Positions 18,297 through 28,381 of a stretch of 56,894 bases of DNA are shown one piece after another. Location of the stretch: assembly GCA_947575605.1 (NCBI GenBank), contig CANPNZ010000010.1, forward strand, positions 1 to 56,894, given 5' to 3'. The position numbers were made by a program, and so were the translations under genes. The notes beneath the pieces are model-generated. The model was not told the DNA's origin. It saw only the letters and a program-made list of their open reading frames with translations, and made no database searches. Position 1 is the stretch's first letter. Every line of letters begins with the position of its first letter. The stretch comes from an uncultured Clostridium sp. (GTDB lineage Bacteria; Bacillota; Clostridia; TANB77; CAG-508).

Positions 18297-18621
18297 AAAA
18301 AATTCCTCCTTTATTTCTCTTCTAATTGTTTAATCCCTAACATGTTATCACTTTCTTTTTTGCTTGTAAAGCAATTCACACAAAATTTACAATGTCGAAT
18401 TTGCTGTTCATTTGATGTCCATTTGGGACGGTTCTTTTTGGACATTTACAATCTTATCATCTATTTCTACATTATCCTTTAAAGATTTAAAAATTTCTCT
18501 TAGCATAATTTATTCTAATTTCTCATATTTTTTATAAAGATATACCCTTAAGCATAACATAGAGAATGTCCAAAAAGAACCGTCCCAAATGGACATCAAT
18601 TACGACAGGAGTGTGATTTTT
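18297..18621. other. Intergenic region holding a REPIN-like element
   Basis: Gap between the divergent ATPase and GDT1-like genes. Apart from the inverted repeat at 18412-18599 it shows no convincing gene. A 44-codon minus-strand frame (18311-18445) with a C-x2-C-x2-C stretch exists, but it starts inside the repeat and lacks a ribosome site. No yybP-ykoY (manganese) riboswitch was recognised. Confidence 0.45.
18412..18599. repeat. REPIN-like element: perfect 35-bp inverted arms, 118-bp spacer
   Basis: Arms 18412-18446 and 18565-18599 are exact reverse complements over 35 bp. Each arm is itself a small hairpin (TGTCCA...TGGACA) around a CCGTCCC/GGGACGG core, the pattern of REP sequences. A pair in opposite orientation matches the REPIN architecture mobilised by Y1 (RAYT) transposases in other bacteria. 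No transposase is in the window. Confidence 0.75.
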
Positions 18622-19248
18622 ATGGAATTATTATATCCTTTTTTGATTACTTTTACTCTTGTGTTTTTTTCTGAATTAGGTGATAAAACACAACTTTTAG
18701 TTTTGTCTTTTTCTGCTAAAAATAAGACTAAGAATATTTTATTGGGAGTAGCTATTGGTACTTTTCTTAGTCATGGATTTGCTATTTTATTTGGTAGCAA
18801 GGTGGCTTGTTTTTCTAGTGAAATTTTTCAATTTTATTTGAAAATTTTTACTTATTTTTCTTTTGTGCTATTGGGTTTGATTGGCTTTTTCCCTAAAAAC
18901 TTATTTCATGCAAATCAAACTGATATTAATACTTCTTCTAAGTCTGGTTTATTACAAAAGTTCTCCCACATGAAATTAAATTGTGTGTTTATGGTGGCTC
19001 TTTGTATTTTAGTTGGTGAATTAGGTGATAAGACATTTTTGGCTTCTTTAAGTCTTGGTTTTGAATATCCCAATTCTAAATTACCTTTGATTTTGGGTTC
19101 TGTTTGCGGTATGGTTATGAGTAATTTTATTGCTATTTTTTGTGGTAAATTGATTGGTAATCATTTAAAACAAGATTTTATTGAAGTTTTATCTAATATT
19201 ACTTTTATTGTTTTTGGACTATTGGGCTTTTTGAATCTTCTTTTTTAA
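18622..19248 (+). CDS. GDT1/TMEM165-family (UPF0016) cation exporter
   Basis: 208 residues with six to seven membrane helices and the duplicated family signature E-x-G-D-[KR]-[TS]: FSELGDKTQLLVLS near residue 20 and VGELGDKTFLASLS near 135. Relatives export Mn2+ or exchange Ca2+/Mn2+ with protons. An upstream in-frame ATG (18589) is less likely, because ATG 18622 has AGGAG at the right distance and begins directly with the first helix. It is monocistronic, just downstream of the REPIN-like element. Confidence 0.85.
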   Translation: MELLYPFLITFTLVFFSELGDKTQLLVLSFSAKNKTKNILLGVAIGTFLSHGFAILFGSKVACFSSEIFQFYLKIFTYFSFVLLGLIGFFPKNLFHANQTDINTSSKSGLLQKFSHMKLNCVFMVALCILVGELGDKTFLASLSLGFEYPNSKLPLILGSVCGMVMSNFIAIFCGKLIGNHLKQDFIEVLSNITFIVFGLLGFLNLLF

Positions 19249-19334
19249 GTGTTTTTACTTATTTGAAATAGTTCATTATCTTTTGTATTACCCATAACAT
19301 TACACAACTTTTTTACTTTTTCAACAAATTTTCC

Positions 19335-19363
19335 TTGACACTTTTTTATTTTTATGCTATTAT
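19335..19363 (+). promoter_or_regulatory. Promoter of tRNA-Arg(TCT)
   Basis: TTGACA (19335-19340), 17-bp spacer, TATTAT (19358-19363), 21 bp before the tRNA. Confidence 0.7.
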
Positions 19364-19384
19364 AATTATTGTTATTTACTACAT

Positions 19385-19461
<77 letters not shown>

Positions 19462-19495
19462 TGTTATTATTATCTGAACCCTTTAAAAGGGCATA

Positions 19496-19540
19496 AGAAA
19501 AGCATCTCAATTTACATTTATGTATTTTGAAATGCTTTTT
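19496..19540. terminator. Terminator after tRNA-Arg / after HD gene
   Basis: AAAAAGCAT...ATGCTTTTTTT pairing with an interior CAA/TTG step and flanking A and T tracts; works in both directions between the convergent tRNA and HD-protein genes. Confidence 0.6.
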
Positions 19541-19585
19541 TTATATCAACATACTTTACGATATATTCTATCGTTTTAACTTTCA

Positions 19586-20243
19586 TTATTTTATCCCATT
19601 CCATTCTTTTAAAAATTCATCTACAAACTTTTTCATAAATTCAGTTCTTGCCATTGCTTCTTCCTTCGCTGTTTTTGTATTCATATTATTAGCAAGTTTA
19701 AATAATTTGTGATAGAAATGATGAATTGTTGATGGGGAATTCCCTTTAATTTCTGAATAATTATCGTTCATGTTAAGTGGTATTTCTTCATCATACATCA
19801 TAATATTATGAGCTCCACCATAAGAAAAAGTCCTTCCTATTCCTATTGCTCCTATTGCATCTAAATTATCTGCATCTTGTAAAATTAACGCATTTATATC
19901 ATTCACATTATTTCCATTCCAATTATAATTTTCATGGTATTCTATGCAATAACATATTCTATTAATAATATTTTCGGGCAAATCAGTATGACTTAATATT
20001 TCTCTTACTTTAGGTAATGAATCTTTTGGAGAAACAAATTTACCAGTTTCATTTTGCATGATTCTATGAATATCATGTAAAAAAGCCGAGATTCCGACAA
20101 TTAGTTTATCTCCATTTTCCTTATCACATATATTAATTGCTATGTTCATTGTTCGTATTAAATGACTAATATCATGACCACTTGAATCATTTTTGAATAA
20201 ATCTATAATATATGGTTTTATTATATATATATGTTTCTAACAT
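19586..20243 (-). CDS. HD-domain phosphohydrolase, frame break near the N-terminus
   Basis: The main frame (from 20149) has the HD-domain motifs FLHDIHR, HTDLP...YCIEYHENY and DADNLDAIG, a metal-dependent phosphohydrolase that may act on nucleotides. The first metal-binding His (GHDISHLIRT) lies upstream of the first ATG in that frame, so the protein must start earlier. The ATG at 20243 with GGGGGAAT upstream opens MLETYIY but is one base out of frame. A single indel inside the (TA)n run at about 20219-20230 would give MLETYIY then IKPYIIDLF, NDSSGHDISH. This shift is also +1, but there is no CGG here. A short-tandem slippage or sequencing error is likely. Confidence 0.7.
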
Positions 20244-20274
20244 TATATTCCCCCTAAAATTACTTACATTAAAA

Positions 20275-20294
20275 AGCCATTCAAACAAATGGCT
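20275..20294 (-). terminator. Terminator of the InlB-repeat surface protein gene
   Basis: On the minus strand AGCCATT, 6-nt loop, AATGGCT followed by TTTTTAATG, just after the stop at 20302. Confidence 0.75.
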
Positions 20295-20301
20295 CTTTAT
20301 T

Positions 20302-23300
20302 TTATTTTACATCTCGTAAACTTTTTAGTTTAAAGTATAATCCAACAATTATTGTAGCAACAGTAACGATAATAATTGGTAAAATGATACTGTTTCCTGT
20401 TTTAGGCATTTTTAAATTGGTAACTGTTTTATCTCCTGAAACTACGGTATTATTTGTTTTTGTTGTATTTCCTTTCGGATCTGTTTGTCCTGGATTTTGC
20501 CCTCCTGGATTCTGTCCTCCCGGATTGTCTCCTCCTGGATTGTCTCCTGTTCCTACTTTTTCCCATTTAGCATATATTGTGTAAGTCTTTCCTTCTTCCA
20601 ATTTTAAATCAGAGTATTTTTCAATCTTAGTTTTAAAACCGTCTTCTGCATACCAACCTTCGAATTTATATCCTTGCCTTGTTGGAGTCGGAATGGTTCC
20701 CCAAGTATTTGAATCTGTTGCTATATTTATAGTTTTATCTGATAATGTTTCTCCACCATTAGTTTCATGTTTTATAATGGTTAGTTTTACAGTTGTTCCT
20801 TTTTTCTCCCATTGTGCATATAAAGTTATGGTATCAGAAGTAGTCAAATTTGTAACAGATACTTCATCTGCATAGTTTTCCCCTGTTCCATCTTTCTTTG
20901 TATTCCATTCTACAAATTGATATCCTTCTCTTTCAAATCTATTTGGTAGTAAATTCTGTGCTTCATTTTTGGTAAAAATCTGGTCTTCCATTGTACCTGT
21001 TCCTTCATTAGCATCAAATTTAACTACATAAGTTTCTTCTATTTTTTCTTTTGTTACGGTAACTGTACAAGTAACGTTTTTTCCTTCCACAGTCTTTGCT
21101 GTTATGGTTGCTGTTCCTTCCTGTTTTGCTGTTACAAGACCATCTTTTACACTTGCTACTGTTTCATTTGAACTTGTCCAAGTTACTTCTTTATAGGTTG
21201 CATTGGATGGTGTTATATTGACTTCTAATTGATATGTTTTCCCTAATTCCAATGTTATTTCTTGTGTATTGATACTAATACTTGTTACTGGTATTGCTAC
21301 TTTTTCCCACTGTGCATATAAAGTTTTGGTTCCAATGTTCTGTACTTCTGCTTTATCTTCGTAATTAGTTCCCATTCCATCAGGACTAGTATTCCATCTT
21401 ACAAATTTATGTCCATCCTTTGTGAAAGTATTTTCTGGCAAAACATATTGTTCGTTAACACTAAAAATCTCATATCCCATACTTCCCATTCCGCCATTGC
21501 TATCAAAACTAACTGCGTAGGTAGGTCTTCCATTTTCCGTCCATCTTGCATAAAGTTCTATGATTCTCTTACCATAATCATCATCTTTAAAATCTATATC
21601 TCTATACTTAGTGATTTGTCTATCTTGTAAATACCAGCCTAAAAAGTAACCATACCCTCCGTTTTGTAATATTGGCATAGGTTTATCTTTATCTTCTTCT
21701 TTCATTATATAAACATCTTCTACTGTATCATTGCTACCAGTATTAAATTGTATTAATATATAAGCTTCCCATTTTGCATATATAGTATGATTTTCTTGCG
21801 TTTCTACAATAGTTGAAACATCTATTTTGTTAATACATTCTTTTTCTTTATACCATCCTTTAAATCTATGACCTGTTTTTGTAGGAACTGGTAAATCACC
21901 ATATGCTTCTCCCTGTACTACATTTTTAGAAGCTTGTTGATTTCCTCCTGTTGCTCCATTGTATTCAAATGTTACAGTAGGATTTTCTATCCATTTACAA
22001 TATAGCATTATGCTATTATTGTTAGTATTTACTATCTCATTAAAAATTTCTTCACTTATTTGTCCTCCTGCCAAAAGTTCTATCCTATTACCATCTTTAG
22101 TATTTGCATAGTAACCACCAAACTTATAACCATTTCTCTCAAAAGCTACATTAGGAATACCTATCATATTACTTCCATAATAAATAAGATTATATTCTGC
22201 AGGATTTGAAAGATTTTGATTATAATGGTTATAAATATAAACTTTAGTCTTACTTTTATCAATTTCCCATTTTGCATATAAAGTATGATTTTCTTGTGCT
22301 TCTACTATAGTTGAATCTGTTACTCTATTTGTAAAGTCTGGTTCTTTATACCATCCCTCAAATGTAAATCTTTCTTTCGTTGGAGTTGGTAATATACCAT
22401 AGGTTCCTTTCTTTTCTACTGTTTTCTGGTTAGTTGTATTATTTCCTGTTGCTCCATTATATTCAAATGTTACTGTTACTTCATTATTAGGAACTGTAAT
22501 ATAACAACTAGCAGTATGATGCCCATCTTCCGTCATTACCGTAATAACAGCTGTTCCTGGTTTTCTTGCCATAATGCCCCATCCGTCCTGTACTTTGTTC
22601 TATTGTTGCAACTTCCGTATTTGAACTACTCCAATGTATGGTTTTATTGGTTGCATCTTCTGGAGTTACTTCTGCAGCTAATATTTTAACTGTTCCCTTT
22701 TCCATCGTTACAAATGTTTCACTTGGTGAAGTAATCTTAACTCCTTCTACTGGTATGTTATTCTTATCAACCCATTGTGCATATAAAGTTATTACATCAC
22801 CATAATCAGCTAATCTATCACTTATAACTTCTTCATCTGTATATTTTGTTCCTGATCCATTTGCTTTTGTATTCCAACCTCTGAAGAGATATCCATCTTT
22901 TGTAAATGTATTACTTGGTAAATCAAATGCTCTATCATTTTGAGTAACTATTTTATACCCCATACTTTGGCCACTACCACCATTTTTATCAAACTGAATT
23001 GTATAAGTATTAAATTTACCACGTGGTGACCAATTTGCATATATAATTATATCTCTTTCTTTCTCGAAACTTAAATCTCTATATCTAGTAATCTTCTTAT
23101 CATTACTAAATCCTGGTTCTGAATACCATCCATTAAAACATTGTCCTTCAATAACTGGTATTGGGATATTTTCATCTAAATTTTGTCCATTGCTTATGGT
23201 TAAATAAATATCTGATATACTACAATCACTTTGATTTGTATTAAATACTATTCTATATGTATCTGGTGCCCATTGTGCATATAATGTAATTCTTTTCTCA

Positions 23301-23674
23301 GCGGGTCCTGCTAATGCTTCTGTTATTAATTGTTCATTATCATAACGTATTCCTGCTCCATCAACATCAGTTGTCCAATAAAGAAATCTATAACCTTCTT
23401 TTGTATATTGATTTGGTTTTAAAGTAGTGGTGAAATTCTGATTTGAAATTACTTGATCGGTCATCATACCTTCTCCACCATTACTATTAAATATAATCGT
23501 ATAGTCATATAACAATGATGGTTTCGCTTCTCCAAATTGTTCTACACCCTTACTCCATAATTGTGTATCTTCTTTATTATTTCTTTGTATCATAAAATAA
23601 CTTAAGCCTGCTACTATTATTAACAAACTAAAAGTGATAACAAATCTATAAAATTTCTTTCTCTCTTTTTTCAT
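20302..23674 (-). CDS. Cell-wall-anchored protein with InlB-type repeats and Ig-like domains, needs +1 frameshift at CGG
   Basis: Joined length about 1,123 residues. An N-terminal signal/anchor helix (about residues 10-31) is followed by ten InlB_B/Flg_new repeats, each ending in a Y-A-x-W-like motif (LYAQWAP, IYANWSP, LYAKWEID and so on). Two bacterial Ig-like (Big_2) domains (IPVEGVKI..., IPVTSISI...) follow. A Gly/Asn/Pro linker then leads to a sortase-like KMPKTG, membrane helix and KLKSLRDVK tail. The methionine in place of Leu of LPxTG is unusual. The first frame reads ATIEQSTG to an in-frame CGG (C at 22585) and would run on only 21 codons. Skipping the C gives STGGWGIMARKPGTAVITV, completing the first Big_2 domain just as in the second. 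Probably a surface adhesin; ligand unknown. Confidence 0.88.
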
Positions 23675-23806
23675 TTTTCTTTCGCCTCTCTTTATCTACT
23701 CTTTTACATAAATTATAAACTTTCTTCCCTTATTACGTCAATAAATGTTACCATATTGTTTAAAATGTAATGAACTTGTAATCTGACTGAAATATTTTAT
23801 TATCGC

Positions 23807-26038
23807 TTATGATTTTTCTATCAATTCAAAAATTTCTTCTTTGATATCTCTTTCGTTTTTTCCAACAAATACTTTGAATTCTCCAGGTTCTACTTTATAT
23901 TCCAATTTCTCACTCCAAAATTTCAACATATCTACGGTAATGGTAAATGTAATTTCCTTTTCTTCTAATGGCTCGAAATACTCCTTTTTAAATCCTTTCA
24001 ATTCCTTTACTGGTCGTACACTACTTGCTACTAAATCTTGAATATAAAGTTGTATTACTTCCTTTCCTGCTATACTACTATTATTTTTTACTTTAATGGA
24101 TACTATGATTGGCAATTCTTTACTAATTTTTTTGCTACTTAGTTTCAAATCTGAATATTCAAATTTGGAATAAGACAGCCCATATCCAAATGGATAATAA
24201 CTTTCTGTTGGAATATCTTGATAACGAGAAGCAAAACGAATATTACTAATATGTGGTCTTCCTGTATTATAGTGATTATAATAGATTGGACATTGTCCTG
24301 TCGCTTGTGGAAAGCTCATGGTTAACTTTCCAGATGGATTAACATCTCCAAAAATAACATCTGCTATGCTATTTGCCCCTTCTGTTCCTGGAAACCACAC
24401 TTCTAAAAGGGCATCTGTTTTTTCTGCTACCTCTTTTAAGACTAATGGTCTACCATTAAATAGAATGGTAACAATTTTCTTATTTAATTTGGTAAGCTCA
24501 TTTAATAAATTCTGTTGAATTTCTGAAATTTCAATATTGGCTCGTGAACAAGCTTCTCCACTTTGCCTATAATGCTCTCCAATAGCTAAAATAATAATAT
24601 CTGCTTGTTTTGCTATTCGTACCGCTTCTTCTAGTAACTCTTTTTCTTTTTGTTCCTCATTTTCAATATGAATCAAATTGCCACCATCTGCTGATAAAAT
24701 CTGATTAAATTCTTTTTCTCTTAATATTTCACTTCCTTTGGCATATAAAACATTTTGAGCTCCCATTCTATTTTCAAAAACTTCTTTTAAAGTTTGTATT
24801 TTAGATTTATCAGAAAACATAGACCAGGATCCAAGTATAGCAATATTATCTCCATATGGTCCAATCAACGCAATTTTGCTATTTTTCTTTAACGGTAAAA
24901 CTTGTTTTTCATTTTTTAATAATACAAGTGTTTCTGCTGTTGTTCTCCTTGCTTCTTCTAAATTTTCTTTGCTTTTTAAAATTGCTTTTTCTCTTTCTTC
25001 ATTAATGTTCCCATAAGGATTTTCAAATAATCCTAATTTATTTTTAAGTGTCAAAACTCTTAATACGGATTCATTTAATATCTCTTCTGGTACTTTTCCT
25101 TCCTCTACTAATTCCTTTAAGTTATTGGCATATACACTAGACATCATATCAATATCTACGCCTGCCATGATAGCCTTGTAGGCTGCTTCTTTTTTATCTT
25201 TTGAAACACCATGTGCGATGGTTTCTTCTATGGCTGAATAATCAGAAATAACAATTCCTTTAAAACCTAATTCTTTTCTTAACACATCCCTTAATAGCCA
25301 TTGATTAACCGTAGCTGGAACGCCATTAATGGTATTAAAAGAAGTCATTATCATTTCTGCTCCATTTTCAATAGCTGATTGATAGGCTGGCAAATAATAT
25401 TGTCTAAATTCTCTTTCTGACATGTCTACCGTATTATAGTCTCTTCCTCCTTCTACTGCTCCATAAGCTGCAAAGTGTTTCACGCAAGCAGCTGCATTTC
25501 CTAATTTAGCAATGTCATCTCCCTGATACGCTTCTATCATTGTTTTGGCAAATACTTCTCCTAAATAAGGATCTTCTCCTCCTATGGATTCCATAACTCT
25601 TCCCCATCTGGAATCTCGCACTAAGTCAACCATTGGTGAAAAATTGACACTAGCTCCTGCTGCTCCCGCTTCTTTAATAGAAACTCTTGTAGCATCATAT
25701 ATTATACTCGGATCCCAAGAACATCCTTGTGCAAGTGGAATGGGAAAAACCGTTCGATAACCATTAATGACATCTGCCATAAATAATAATGGTATTTTCA
25801 ATCTACTTTTTGATAAATACTCATCTTGTATTTTTCTAATTTTTTCACTTCCTACTACATTTAAGATAGATCCCACATGATACAACATTTCATTGGTTAG
25901 ATTTAAATCTTTTAATGGACCTGTTGTCGTATCAACATCATCCATTAAAAATACTTCTCCTGCAACTTGAACTAATTGTCCTATTTTCTCCTCTAACGTC
26001 ATTTCTTTTAATAATTCCAATAACTTTTCTTTTTTCAT
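23807..26038 (-). CDS. Glycoside hydrolase family 3 beta-glucosidase
   Basis: 743 residues, cytoplasmic (no signal peptide), BglX-like. It contains the N-terminal TIM-barrel domain (MTLEEKIGQLVQ, KHFAAYGAVEGGRDYN), the nucleophile loop GFKGIVISDYSAIEE (Asp) near residue 255, the alpha/beta sandwich domain (AETLVLLKNEKQVLPLKK, EHYRQSGEACSRA) and a C-terminal fibronectin-like domain. It overlaps the GH144-like gene by 4 bp (ATGA), so they are translationally coupled. The pair suggests breakdown of beta-1,2-glucan or sophoro-oligosaccharides. Confidence 0.92.
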   Translation of the reverse strand: MKKEKLLELLKEMTLEEKIGQLVQVAGEVFLMDDVDTTTGPLKDLNLTNEMLYHVGSILNVVGSEKIRKIQDEYLSKSRLKIPLLFMADVINGYRTVFPIPLAQGCSWDPSIIYDATRVSIKEAGAAGASVNFSPMVDLVRDSRWGRVMESIGGEDPYLGEVFAKTMIEAYQGDDIAKLGNAAACVKHFAAYGAVEGGRDYNTVDMSEREFRQYYLPAYQSAIENGAEMIMTSFNTINGVPATVNQWLLRDVLRKELGFKGIVISDYSAIEETIAHGVSKDKKEAAYKAIMAGVDIDMMSSVYANNLKELVEEGKVPEEILNESVLRVLTLKNKLGLFENPYGNINEEREKAILKSKENLEEARRTTAETLVLLKNEKQVLPLKKNSKIALIGPYGDNIAILGSWSMFSDKSKIQTLKEVFENRMGAQNVLYAKGSEILREKEFNQILSADGGNLIHIENEEQKEKELLEEAVRIAKQADIIILAIGEHYRQSGEACSRANIEISEIQQNLLNELTKLNKKIVTILFNGRPLVLKEVAEKTDALLEVWFPGTEGANSIADVIFGDVNPSGKLTMSFPQATGQCPIYYNHYNTGRPHISNIRFASRYQDIPTESYYPFGYGLSYSKFEYSDLKLSSKKISKELPIIVSIKVKNNSSIAGKEVIQLYIQDLVASSVRPVKELKGFKKEYFEPLEEKEITFTITVDMLKFWSEKLEYKVEPGEFKVFVGKNERDIKEEIFELIEKS

Positions 26039-27273
26039 ACACTTTCCTCCTCTTTTTTCTTTTGTGTCATATTTAATTTTTCTAAGCCTTTTTGTATGTA
26101 TTCGTTTTTCATAAAATACTCCCAGATAAGACCTGTTAGATAATTTTCAATCATTAGCATTGAGGTTCCTTTATCAATTCCAATACATTCTTCGGCATAC
26201 CAGGCCTTTTTACCTTCTAAGTTATAAGCATCCTTAAATCCATATTTACCCCATAATTTAGGAAAATAATTGTAATAATATTCTAATGCTCGGATGGATA
26301 GTTCCGGCGTAAAAACTATGGAACCTGCTGCTCCACTTGGAGAAATCGTACCATCGTTTCCTTTTAACTTACTCATGGCTGGCATGGCTCCAAATTCTCC
26401 AGAATAACCTCTTGGTCCAACACATGCTGTTAGTCCCCAAGAATTCTCTCCAAATGTTTTATATTTTTTGCTATTTTCTATACAATATTTTCTGTTAGCT
26501 AAAGTTGCTTTAATAGAATTTTCAAACCAGTTAATTCCATTGCTATCTTTTCTATTTCTAAAGTCAATCCACGCATGGGAATATTGATAGGTAAATAAGG
26601 TTCCACAATAGGTATAAATCATATTTTTTATTTCTCCATAGTCTGTTACTGGCTTTTTAAAGTCATCATACATGCTACTTTCAATGGGAAAAGTAGGTGA
26701 TGCTACTCCTAAAACATATAACATTAATTGTTCTGCATACATGTCCCAATGACCTGAAAATCCTTCTTCTGGGGAATATCCCATATAAAATTGGTTTATG
26801 GTTTCATCTCGATACCAATTCCAGTTTATATTTTTGTAAAGTTGTTCTGCTTTTTCTTTTACTTCTCCTTTAAAATATTCTCCCGCTAGAATCGCTCCAC
26901 ATATAAAAATACCTGTGTCGATAATGGAAACTTCACAATTCCATTCTCTTTTTGCTGTTTCCATATTGATAAAATGATAGAAAAATCCGTTGGTTGTTTC
27001 CATATTATTTAAAAATGTATGAAGTGTCCCATTGGCTCTGTTGTATGCTTTTGAAAAACTAATCCATTTTCTTTCTACTCCAATGACTAAAGCTGCTAAT
27101 CCATATCCCACAGAGGCAATGCTTGCTACCTCTGGTGCTAATTTACTTTTATCCCTAATTAAGCCATATCCTTTACTTTTTGGATTGGTATTGGCTTCTT
27201 TCATAAAAAAGTTATAGTCTCCTTTTAATTCTTTTTTTAGTATGGTTTCTCCTTTGCCTTTTATGATTCTCAT
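26035..27273 (-). CDS. GH144-like / glycoamylase-domain glucanase
   Basis: About 412 residues, no signal peptide. An (alpha/alpha)6-barrel type protein with GYGLAALVIGVERKWI, FFYHFINMETAKREWNCEVS, IDTGIFICGAIL, GYSPEEGFSGHWDMYAEQ and ENSWGLTACVGPRGYSG, recognisably the glycoamylase-like/GH144 family, whose members include endo-beta-1,2-glucanases. I place the start at ATG 27273 (GAGGTGAAGGGA upstream) rather than the GTG at 27336, which has no ribosome site. It is coupled to the GH3 gene downstream. Substrate is inferred from family and partner only. Confidence 0.8.
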   Translation of the reverse strand: MRIIKGKGETILKKELKGDYNFFMKEANTNPKSKGYGLIRDKSKLAPEVASIASVGYGLAALVIGVERKWISFSKAYNRANGTLHTFLNNMETTNGFFYHFINMETAKREWNCEVSIIDTGIFICGAILAGEYFKGEVKEKAEQLYKNINWNWYRDETINQFYMGYSPEEGFSGHWDMYAEQLMLYVLGVASPTFPIESSMYDDFKKPVTDYGEIKNMIYTYCGTLFTYQYSHAWIDFRNRKDSNGINWFENSIKATLANRKYCIENSKKYKTFGENSWGLTACVGPRGYSGEFGAMPAMSKLKGNDGTISPSGAAGSIVFTPELSIRALEYYYNYFPKLWGKYGFKDAYNLEGKKAWYAEECIGIDKGTSMLMIENYLTGLIWEYFMKNEYIQKGLEKLNMTQKKKEEESV

Positions 27274-27426
27274 TCCCTTCACCTCAATTTCATTATAAAG
27301 GCTACTTTTCCCAAAGGCAATGGAGATTTTTGGCACTTTTGTCTTGATTTAACAAGATAACTAACTGGACAATACTATAATTTTAAATTTCTGATTTTTG
27401 TAAGTGGAGGTTTTAAGATATAAAAA

Positions 27427-27479
27427 GCGAACCTAAGATTTTTTAACAAATGCAAATTTTAAAAAAATCTTAGGCTCGC
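27427..27479. terminator. Bidirectional terminator hairpin after the GNAT gene
   Basis: GCGA.CCTAAGATTTTTT pairs with AAAAAAATCTTAGG.TCGC over about 18 bp with one mismatch and a short loop. Confidence 0.75.
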
Positions 27480-27501
27480 CATAATTAATTATTAGGACGC
27501 T

Positions 27502-27931
27502 TTATTTTCTCCATTCCATAACATATTCCTTCTCTCCGTGTCTCTTCATCTACTCTTATCTCTTTATTTTTAAAATTCATGGCCACATAAAAAAGGATAG
27601 CATCTACGTTTTTTTCATATACTTTTAGGGTTAAATAATTATACCTTTCTTTACAATAGTTTAGTAATCTTCTTCCAATGCCTTCTCTTAGAGAATCTTG
27701 CCTTACAAATAGTGCACCAATAAATTCATTTTCTAAAATACTAATAAAGCCTTTTATTTCGTTATCTTCTGTATAGACATACGTATCTGACTTTAATAAG
27801 TATTCGTTTTTTACTCTATTAAAATTTTCTAACCAATAGTCTTTTTCAATAAAGTCATGTGCTTTGAAGTTTCCTTTTGTCCATATTGTCATTATTTTAG
27901 TGGTATCCTCTTCTTTCCTTCTTCTTATCAT
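27502..27931 (-). CDS. GNAT N-acetyltransferase; true C-terminus reached by +1 frameshift at CGG
   Basis: About 142 residues. Acetyl-CoA-dependent acetyltransferase with IRRRKEEDTTKIMTIW at the start, the acetyl-CoA-binding loop VRQDSLREGIGRRLL near residues 77-91 and NVDAILFYVAMNF. In the opening frame an uninterrupted ORF runs to 27485 with the tail ETRREGICYGMEK, so the defect is invisible to ORF callers. That frame contains in-frame ACA CGG (C at 27538). Skipping the C gives VDEETGEKEYVMEWRK and a stop at 27502, the typical C-terminal ending of this GNAT subgroup (...TGEKEY.M.W). Substrate unknown. Confidence 0.85.
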
Positions 27932-27983
27932 TGGTACCTCCCTTATTTTTCTCTTGCTATTAGTATATATTAATTTACAAAAA

Positions 27984-28007
27984 AACTCAAATAGCTTAAT
28001 TTGAGTT
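27984..28007. terminator. Hairpin terminator at the end of the 48-residue gene
   Basis: Perfect 9-bp stem with a 6-nt loop, A-tract on the left and T-rich on the right; overlaps the stop codon of the small minus-strand gene. Confidence 0.65.
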
Positions 28008-28142
28008 TTGCTGTTTTTCTACGTGCTTTTTCATTTTTTCTAACTCTAACTGAGATAACTCTTTTACAGAATAATAATCTCCATGACTAATACATGCTAT
28101 GATTCGTTTTAGAAAGGTTATATATTTTTCATCATTTATCAT
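27996..28142 (-). CDS. Small basic protein, 48 residues, unknown
   Basis: Starts MINDEKYITFLKRIIACISH and ends VEKQQNSN. A GGGATG site lies upstream of the ATG. The stop falls inside the loop of a hairpin (AACTCAAAT 27984-27992 / ATTTGAGTT 27999-28007) flanked by A and T tracts, which acts as its terminator. Two predicted amphipathic helices, no membrane segment. Possibly a small regulatory or phage-type protein; I do not recognise a family. Confidence 0.55.
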   Translation of the reverse strand: MINDEKYITFLKRIIACISHGDYYSVKELSQLELEKMKKHVEKQQNSN

Positions 28143-28381
28143 AATTTTACATCCCTTTGCTTTTATTTTTTATGCTCTAAGAATATGTTTTATTTTTGCT
28201 GGTAATACTATTAGTGTGATTTTCTTTTTGTCTATTATATCACATTTAACCTGTAAATTCAAGCATTTTCCGAAAATTTAGTGCCGTTCAATTTCATTTC
28301 TGTTACAGTTTTAATGTGTTCAACATTTTTAGACATCTTGTTATACTAATATTAATACTTTGGATTGTATGGAGGTACGAA

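Noticed and set aside
18311..18445. 44-codon minus-strand frame with C-x2-C-x2-C motif
   Set aside because: Its start lies inside the repeat arm, which encodes the same first residues at the other arm, and there is no ribosome site; coincidence is likely.
18441..18621. Manganese (yybP-ykoY) riboswitch before the GDT1-like gene
   Set aside because: Expected for some Mn exporters, but none of the conserved core sequence could be found.
20213..20235. HD gene break as part of the CGG set
   Set aside because: Also +1, but in a TA repeat without CGG; treated as ordinary indel or error.
28099..28281. Plus-strand 60-codon ORF
   Set aside because: Antisense to the better supported 48-residue gene and upstream of XRE; no ribosome site.
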